From Elusimicrobiota bacterium (GTDB lineage Bacteria > Elusimicrobiota > Elusimicrobia > FEN-1173), in assembly GCA_016207625.1 (NCBI GenBank), contig JACQPF010000231.1:1-5099 (forward strand): a stretch of 5,099 bases of DNA, written 5' to 3'. Below the pieces are notes generated by a model that was not told the DNA's origin, did no database searches, and saw only the letters and a list, made by a program, of their open reading frames with translations. Position numbers and translations under genes: made by a program. Positions 1-5,099 of this stretch are shown in pieces (position 1 is the stretch's first letter; every line of letters begins with the position of its first letter).

Positions 1-3000
1 CGCAGGACGGGGTGATCGACGGCAGCCACACCTTCAACGTCGCCATGATCCTGCTCATGGACGGCTCGCTGCGCGGTTCCGGGTACCGGGGCGAGTTCAA
101 GCTCGACCTGAACAGGATCCGGATTTCCGACTCCCACGCCGAGGCCACACTGTCGCAGATTTTCAGCCGCTCAGTCGATGGTTCGGCGCTCACCTTCGGC
201 GGCTCCGCCACTCTGGACGTGGCCCGTGACATCGCCAAAGTGATCTTCAACGCCGAGGCCGTGGACCTCCAATCTTCGAGCTACGCGAACGATTATGGGA
301 AAGAGAACACCGCCGGGAAGCTGCCGCCGGAGATCGTGAATGCCGCCACCCGAGAAGCCCAGCTGGAATCCGCCATGAAGCGGGTGCGCCCGGAGACCCT
401 TAAGGACCGCGGGGTGCTCCTCGGCGTCAACGACGTTGCTAAGGCGCGCGAGCTGTTCTTCCGGATCTTGGAGGAATATGGCGCGAAGGACGTGGACGGG
501 TACAGGGCCGAGGTGGAGGGGAACCACTTGTCTCTGAGACAGGCCTTAACGCTTGCGCGTGACAGGGGCTATGCCGTTGCCGACCGGATCGAAGTAATCG
601 ACGGGAGCTCCAGCTCCCACCCCAGCGCGGAGCGAGTGGCGGAAACCGCGGGCCAACTGCTCGACGCGCAGGGGAAGACCGTTCGGGCGGGCAAGATCGT
701 TATCTCCAACATGAGCGGCCTCCGGGCCATCAGCTACGATGGGATCATGGACATGGTGGTCTTCGACGCCCACCGGATGACCTACGGCGAGCTCCTGCAG
801 GCGTTGGGACGTGTGGAACGTTCCTATGACGTCAAAGAGAAGGCGGCGGTCAACAAGGAATACCAATCTTCACGCTTGTTGCTCATCGACAGCGCCGATT
901 TGAACTTCCTCTATCACGAGATGCTGAACGTGGACCTGGATTTCGTGAAGAGAGGTGTTGCGGAAGGGATGTTTGCGACGCGGCCGGAAACCCGGACGAT
1001 GTTCGAAGAGGTGAAAAAGGCGCTCGGCGACGCGGTTTCCCCGGAGAAGCTCACGGAAGAAGTCAAACACAAGCTCCTGCAGGTGGCGACGGAATACAAG
1101 ACGTTGAGGGAGAAGTCGGAGTCCACCCAATTCAAAGCCTCCATCGAGACGTTGACGAAGCTGTTGAAGGAGCCCCTGGCCTCCATGCGGGCGCTGGACC
1201 CGGAGCTCATCGCGCGGATGGAGAAGCAGATCCTGGAGAACGAAGAGCGGTTCTCGACGGAACAGGGCACCGGCGAGTTGGCGGACCCCGAGCGGATCAG
1301 CATGATCACCTTGCTGCAGGCCATGAACACGGCGGAGACTTTCTGGGCCGAGGTGGCCGACCGCACGTCCAGCCGGTTCCTGCGCGGTGAGGCGAAGCTG
1401 CGGCTCGGCGAGCTGGCGCGCACGCGAGGCGAACTGGACACGATCTTCCAGGAATCGTCTGCCCAGATCGATAAGACCTACGCCGCCACGCCGGAAAGCG
1501 TCTATGACCGGCCGTCGCGGCACATCGCCGAGGTCGCCGCATCCTTGAGCCGGTCGGTGATGCCGGTGGAAACCGTGGGCCGCACACGGCAGTTATTGCT
1601 TGACGGTACGTCGATGACGATCGCCGCGGCCAAAGCCGCGTTGAAAGACGCCAAGGTCAGCGATGGAGCGATCGAAAAATTTGAGAAGGCGTTAACCGGC
1701 AAGAGCCAGGTTGTTGGGGCCCGCTCGCAGGTGCTGTCCATCGGCCGACAGGGAGATTTGACCTACGCCGGACAATCCCTCTCTTTGGCCGCCGACCAGA
1801 TCAGGGGCTTGTCGGACGACCAGAAGGCCGCGCTGAACTTCGTGGTCGAGAAGCTGGGCGGCTTGACGGACGCGGCCTCTGCCGATTGGGCCGCCGAAGC
1901 GGCCGTGACGCTGTACCTCAACGGAGCCCTGCCGGTGACGAACTTCAAGACCGACACCGTGGCCCTTCTGGCCGACGTTTCGGGCGGGTTACGGATGCTG
2001 AGCGAAGTCCGGGAAACCTCGCCGTCGGAAGCGGAGATCCTGCGGGTTTTGAGGTCCCCCGACAGCGCCTATCAGCTCGCCAAGGCCGTGACCGCCGTGA
2101 GGAATTACCCGAGCCGGAAGCAGAATACCGTGGCTTTCTTCCGCAGCGTGGTGACACATCGCGAGCGCCTGGCGCAGCCGACCTATAAGCCCAAGGGCGT
2201 GTTCGGATACGCCCGGCAAATTCCTTCCTTGACCATGCGAACCTGGTCCGAATTACGGATGAGCTCGCTGGCGGCCGGCAAGCGGCCGTTCGCCATCGCG
2301 ACGATGTTCCGCGTGCAGGAGAAGCTGGACACCAGCGCCGCGACCGCGCTTCTCGGCCTGGCCCAGAACTTGTACGAGAACCGGTCCACGAACACGGACC
2401 GGAAGGTCGACGCCGCAAAATTCCGGGCGAACGCTGCCGCGATGGTCAAGCTTTTATCAGCCTTAACTCCGGAAACCGCCGGGGCGCTGAGCAAGAGGTT
2501 GGCGCTGCGAGAGATGTGGGAAGGCGAAACGACGCCCGACTATTCGCAGCCGCAGAAGTTAAAGGAATATTTGACAGCCAAAACGAACGACTTGCCTTTC
2601 GCATGGAAAATCGTGCAAATCGTATCGGGCATCGGGATTTACAAAGCGGCAGGTCTTGTCCTTGGAGCCGTTCTGGCTGGGGCGCCGATGCTCATCGCCA
2701 TTGCCGTTCCAGCGGCTGTTACGGCCTTGGCGGGTTTCATATTGAGCAAGACGCTGAACGCCATCTTTCAGAAACCGTTGAGGAATGATGAGATCCTGAA
2801 AAATATCATTGATCCGAAAGGGAACGCGCAGGAGGTGCCGGCGAGCGCAGAGAATAGTCAGCCGTCCGCCGACGATGCGGAGGCCGCCGACAAACCGGCG
2901 CCGAAAGTCCTCGCGCCTTCGTCGGATCAGCGTAAAAAACCGGCCGCTCCGATCAGGATCATGTCCGCCGCGCGGCGAGTCAATTTGAACGTGGGATCGG

Positions 3001-5099
3001 GTGCTGCAACTCCAAAGAGTGAGGATCTCGTATTGGGAGAAAAGATCGGGAGTGATATAGATTCCAGCGTGCAGGCCGCCGAAGAAACGGAACGAGTGAC
3101 ATCGATTTTTGGTAAAAATCTGCGGGCGCATTTATGGGCGGCGCCGGTATTGGAGCCGGTGTTCCAGCTGCCCATGTTCCTGCCGCTGATGCTGGGTGCG
3201 GTGATGCCGTTTTTTGCTCTGGTCTTCCTCACCATAGGCCTCGTGGGGGTTCAAACGTTGATCTTTGCGCGGGCCCATTCGGCGAAATCGAAACGCCTCT
3301 ACATCGCGAAGGCGGGGCTTGTCTTCGCGCTCATGATGGCCTTGCCGACGATGCTCTTCGGGATGAGCGCGGGCAATCTGATGGCCGGTTATCTTTTGAA
3401 TTCGGTGGTGCATTTCGCGCACAACGCCGCGGTGGCGGAGCCCGCTTGGGTGCCGACTCTTCGGAAGATCCTTCCCGCCGATTCGACCGTGGCCTCGTTT
3501 TTGAGCCTGGACGGCCTTGCCGTGTGGCTGACAGCGTTGCGGACATCCCTGGACGCCATCCGACGACGTTTTGTGATTCCGACCGTACGTCAGTATGCCG
3601 TGGACTTTGCCGAAATATTGACCAGCGAGAAAGATGAGCGTTTCATGGCGGGTTTGGCAGTCGGGGAAGCCAAGCGTCGCGAGCATGTCTACAGCTTGGC
3701 GTATGCGGACGATGGCGAGCTGGCGTTCAACGACCTAAGTCAAGACGGCATCGTTTTGGATGGCAGCGGCCGGAATGTTAACGTAAACCGGTACGGCCCA
3801 GCGCACATCGCCACAGAGTTCGAGGACGCGGTGGCGGTGGCGGGGGAAGTGGCGAAAAAAGGGTTGATCGCTCACACGCACGCGTTCGACCCCGCCAAGC
3901 CCTATCCTCAACCATCCTCGACCGACCTGTCCATGAGGAAAGGCGCGATCCTGGCTGTGGATCCGGAAAACAATATTTACGCCACCTTCTATGAGGTACT
4001 GTCTTCAAACAAGAAAGAGCCGGAACGGGTGCGGCTTTACAACAGCTCCTCCATTCCCGGCAGCCGGCCGACCGAACGGGTAACGCCGCTCTCCGGGTCC
4101 ATCCAAGAGGGCATTCGAAGCGGCGAGCGTTTGCCGAAGATGTTCCGGGGGAACGTGACCATGGTGCCGGCCATCGTTTGGGCGATCCTGCCCTTCTTCT
4201 ATGGGAAAGAAAGCACCCTCCCGTCCGCCCTCAGGAAGGCGGGGACCTCCCTTGAAGAGCTGGAGTCGGTTCACGAAAAGATCTTCCGGTCGGCGTCCGG
4301 CCCGGCGGAATATATCGAAATGTCCGTGGCCTTTTATTTGGAGCGCAACCCCGCGCTCCTGGAGCCTGCCTACGCGAGAGACCTGCCGGCCAATGAAGGG
4401 CTCCGTCAGCTTCTGGTCCGGAACAAAGCGGACGAGATCTTGAACGCTTTGAAAATGAACGATGCCTCCGGGCTGGGGCGGCGGGCGGAGCAACGGTTTG
4501 AAGAGGTTCGGCAGACCGTCGAAGCTTTTGACGGGCGAGTGGCTGTTCACCTGGAAGGTTGCATCGAACGGGGCACTCTCAGAGGGGATGTGGGGTTTGC
4601 GAAAGAGATCCTGCCGGTGTTTAAGCAAGGCAAGTTCGGGCGGCTCAGCCGGGGCCAGCAGGCCCAGGCGCTTGGTCTTATTTCGAAAAACGTGTTGAGC
4701 CCGATGTACGCGGGGTATCTGGGGATGGACCCCACTGAGCTGGAAGGAATGGAAATCGATGTGAGGATCGAGGATGAACTGCCGGGCAGCCTCACCACCC
4801 TCTTGGGCCGGAAGATCCCATTGAAGCACGGGAAATCCATGATTTGGGGGCGGACAGGCTTCAGAGACGGGAAACCGGTGAGCTCTTTTGAGATCGTCAT
4901 CACGCCGTCGGTTGTGGAGGAGGGCTGGGCGCTGGCCGACATGGCGACGGCCTTGGCCCATGAATTGGCCCATGCGTTTGTGGTTAAGAAATACGGCATC
5001 CCCCTGAGCCAAAAGGGCTTGGATGAGACGGACCGGGCGGAGGTGGAGGCCAAGGTGTCCATCCTGATGCGTGAGGCGGTTCTGCCGACGACGTTGTCC
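1..5099 (+). CDS. Internal fragment of a giant multidomain membrane protein (SecA-like motor, transmembrane blocks, JAMM-like and HExxH metalloprotease-like domains); partial at both ends
   Basis: The frame beginning at position 3 is open without a stop to the last base, giving 1699 codons; positions 1-2 finish an upstream codon. No start codon with a ribosome binding site, and no stop, lies in the window, so the complete protein is larger than about 185 kDa. Third codon positions are strongly G/C (39 of the first 40 codons by hand count), which supports real coding. Domain order is: SecA-like ATPase segment (1-311), long helical region (312-865), hydrophobic segment (866-914), Pro/Ala/Ser-rich linker (937-1040), second membrane block (1056-1132), JAMM-like domain (1217-1350), unassigned region (1351-1559), HExxH domain (1560-1699). 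Only one cysteine is present (residue 1520). I do not recognise the full-length protein. Giant proteins of this style are known in Omnitrophota; assignment to that lineage is inference. The overall biological role is unknown. Confidence 0.96.
3..935 (+). other. Protein domain: diverged SecA-like motor segment (end of NBD1 plus NBD2)
   Basis: Residues 1-311 follow the order of landmarks in SecA, the ATPase that drives preproteins through SecYEG. LTFGGSA (63-69) sits where SecA has motif III, GMTGTA. RGVLLGVNDVAKARELF (136-152) resembles the SecA strand-helix PVLVGTISIEKSELV. ISNMSGLRA (234-242) sits at SecA's ATNMAGRGTD (motif V). QALGRVER (266-273) fits motif VI, QxxGRxxR. SSRLLLIDSAD (289-299) matches the segment following motif VI in SecA, SSRFYLSMEDD. 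The Walker A and B motifs would lie upstream of the window and cannot be judged. Motif V has lost the RGTD residues, so ATP hydrolysis may be weak or absent. This is unlikely to be the housekeeping SecA, because it is followed by membrane and protease-like domains instead of the normal scaffold and zinc tail. The alternative is a generic superfamily 2 helicase fold. The alignment was made by eye. Confidence 0.68.
708..821 (+). other. Motor motifs V (degenerate) and VI (intact) of the SecA-like domain
   Basis: Codons 708-734 encode NMSGLRAIS (residues 236-244), where canonical SecA has NMAGRGTDI. The NM-small-G part is kept, while Arg, Gly, Thr and Asp of the nucleotide-contacting part are not. 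Downstream, 798-821 encodes QALGRVER (266-273), a full match to QxxGRxxR, whose arginines act as arginine fingers in SF2 motors. Between them is a hydrophobic strand (MDMVVFDAHRMTYGELL, 251-267) in the expected place. Loss of one motif with retention of the other suggests a repurposed nucleotide-binding fold and not random decay. Confidence 0.62.
936..2597 (+). other. Protein region: long predominantly helical segment of unknown function
   Basis: Residues 312-865 are rich in Ala, Leu, Glu, Lys and Arg with few extended hydrophobic runs, which suggests mainly alpha-helix. The first part (about 335-417, nt 1005-1253) is highly charged with heptad-like spacing of Leu/Ile/Met and may form a coiled coil. 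It occupies the place where SecA has its helical scaffold and wing domains, but I see no convincing residue match. The part from about 430 to 865 alternates short helical stretches with Gly/Pro/Ser turns and contains no recognisable catalytic motif or obvious repeat. It may be a structural arm or a helical solenoid linking the motor to the membrane. No function can be assigned. Confidence 0.6.
2598..2744 (+). other. Transmembrane segment block 1
   Basis: Residues 866-914 are strongly hydrophobic. The core from 882 to 914 is 33 residues of Ala, Leu, Val, Ile, Gly with only Pro895 and Pro903 as breaks and no charged residue. Lys881 separates it from a weaker hydrophobic stretch (869-880). It could cross the membrane once with a long helix or twice as a short hairpin. 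Basic residues follow (Lys916, Lys924, Arg927), which by the positive-inside rule favours a cytoplasmic C-terminal side. The block separates the SecA-like and helical portion from the linker. Confidence 0.8.
2811..3122 (+). other. Protein region: Pro/Ala/Ser-rich, probably disordered linker
   Basis: Residues 937-1040 are rich in Pro, Ala, Ser, Asp, Glu and Lys, with low hydrophobicity and segments such as PSADDAEAADKPAPK and PSSDQRKKPAAP. This is typical of a flexible interdomain linker. It joins the two membrane blocks. Third-position GC drops here: by hand count 30 of 57 codons in 2949-3119 end in G or C, against 39 of 40 at the window start. That may reflect relaxed constraint on the linker or a separate origin of neighbouring modules. 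The reading frame is intact throughout. Confidence 0.72.
3168..3398 (+). other. Transmembrane segment block 2 (two hydrophobic stretches around a basic loop)
   Basis: Residues 1056-1089 and 1101-1132 are two long hydrophobic stretches rich in Leu, Met, Phe, Val and Ala with no acidic residues. They are joined by a short basic loop, RAHSAKSKRLYIAK (1090-1103), carrying Arg1090, Lys1095, Lys1097, Arg1098 and Lys1103. By the positive-inside rule this loop should be cytoplasmic. If each stretch crosses once, the preceding linker and the following JAMM-like domain would both lie outside the cytoplasm; if either forms a hairpin the topology changes. An arginine triplet at 1187-1189 lies further downstream, before the protease-like domain, and may mark a membrane-proximal helix. 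Confidence 0.82.
3651..4052 (+). other. Protein domain: JAMM/JAB-type metalloprotease-like domain
   Basis: Residues 1217-1350 carry the zinc-site signature of JAMM isopeptidases: GLIAHTHAF (1287-1295) supplies His1291 and His1293 after a hydrophobic strand, and PSSTD (1304-1308) supplies the Ser-x-x-Asp, with Asp1308 as third ligand. The 11-residue spacing between His1293 and Ser1305 is longer than the 7 typical of eukaryotic and RadC-type members, so this would be a variant loop. After it comes ILAVDPENNIYATFYEV, a strand-turn-strand ending as in bacterial toxin-associated JAB domains. The catalytic glutamate normally lies on an upstream strand; Glu1227 in REHVYSLAYADDGE is the best candidate, with Glu1235 as an alternative. 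Such enzymes cut isopeptide or peptide bonds, or process proteins. Active-site residues look present, so it may be active. The family subtype is unresolved. Confidence 0.6.
4053..4679 (+). other. Protein region between the two protease-like domains, function unknown
   Basis: Residues 1351-1559 are mixed helical sequence. A 14-residue hydrophobic stretch, MVPAIVWAILPFFY (1387-1400), is too short for a confident membrane helix and may be buried or amphipathic. Later parts (about 1405-1555) look like a helical bundle rich in Glu, Arg and Leu. The only cysteine of the 1699-residue fragment lies here (residue 1520, codon 4560-4562, in EGCIE). I see no catalytic signature and do not recognise the family. 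Confidence 0.55.
4680..5099 (+). other. Protein domain: HExxH zincin metallopeptidase-like domain, cut by the window end
   Basis: Residues 1560-1699 begin with a beta-rich stretch (MEIDVRIEDELPG, then SSFEIVITPSVV at 1626-1637) and lead into a helix carrying HELAH (1653-1657, nt 4959-4973). This matches HExxH: two histidine zinc ligands and the catalytic glutamate 1654. A third ligand is expected downstream; AEVEAK (1679-1684) resembles the ExxAD segment of gluzincins, making Glu1680 the best candidate and Glu1682 the next, at 23-25 residues after the second His. The preceding ALADMATALA is the usual small-residue, hydrophobic start of the active-site helix. All the core catalytic residues therefore appear present. 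The specific peptidase family is not recognised, and the rest of the domain continues beyond the window. Confidence 0.62.

Noticed and set aside
603..618. Inverted repeat GGGAGCT-CC-AGCTCCC as a possible terminator or operator
   Set aside because: The loop is only two bases, there is no following T-run, and it lies inside the coding frame where it encodes part of a Ser run (DGSSSSH).
1..935. Housekeeping secA gene
   Set aside because: Motif V is eroded and the sequence continues into membrane and protease-like domains without the normal SecA scaffold or zinc-binding tail, so the secA symbol is not warranted.
870..1523. 217-residue open frame on the - strand
   Set aside because: Antisense shadow rich in Arg, Leu and Gln over the helical region; no family features, and the + strand frame explains the codon structure.
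3134..3637. 167-residue + strand frame in another phase
   Set aside because: It overlaps the transmembrane block of the main frame and encodes an Arg/Gly/Ala-rich low-quality sequence; the main frame gives clear membrane helices.
3827..3845. G-rich run as a possible G-quadruplex or regulatory element
   Set aside because: It is explained by codons for an Ala/Val/Gly stretch (AVAVAG) within the JAMM-like domain; the G-tracts are too short and irregular to support a regulatory claim.
4161..4202. Hydrophobic stretch MVPAIVWAILPFFY as a further transmembrane helix
   Set aside because: Only 14 residues long with two prolines, bordered by charged sequence; it is more likely a buried or amphipathic element.
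4005..5012. 335-residue open frame on the - strand
   Set aside because: It is antisense to the continuous + strand frame. Its translation is rich in Arg, Pro, His and Gly as expected for the complement of GC-rich codons, and it shows no recognisable domain.

Overview
The whole window is the inside of one very large protein-coding gene on the + strand. The reading frame starting at position 3 stays open to position 5099: 1699 codons with no stop, and with neither the gene's start nor its end present. There is no intergenic space, RNA gene, mobile element, CRISPR array or terminator that I can support. Long ORFs on the opposite strand are GC-rich antisense shadows.

Read from N- to C-terminus (residues numbered from the first full codon), the fragment shows: (1) residues 1-311, a diverged SecA-like motor segment covering the end of nucleotide-binding domain 1 and domain 2, with a normal-looking motif VI (QALGRVER) but an eroded motif V; (2) residues 312-865, about 550 residues of mostly helical sequence that I cannot assign; (3) residues 866-914, a hydrophobic membrane segment; (4) residues 937-1040, a Pro/Ala/Ser-rich and probably disordered linker; (5) residues 1056-1132, a second membrane block with two hydrophobic stretches around a basic loop; (6) residues 1217-1350, a JAMM/JAB-type metalloprotease-like domain (HTH...SSTD); (7) residues 1351-1559, unassigned; (8) residues 1560-1699, a domain ending in a zincin metallopeptidase motif (HELAH) with candidate third-ligand glutamates downstream. 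The fragment contains a single cysteine in 1699 residues.

The organism is probably a GC-rich, uncultured bacterium. Very long multidomain membrane proteins with degenerate SecA-like motors and peptidase motifs suggest the PVC-related Omnitrophota (former OP3), a lineage known for giant genes, but this is an inference from architecture and style, not a proven match. Planctomycetota or another giant-gene lineage remain possible.

Functionally, the window suggests a membrane-anchored giant protein combining a remnant or repurposed protein-translocation motor with two metalloprotease-like modules. Plausible roles are self-processing, surface proteolysis or delivery/attack on other cells. None of these roles can be shown from the sequence alone.
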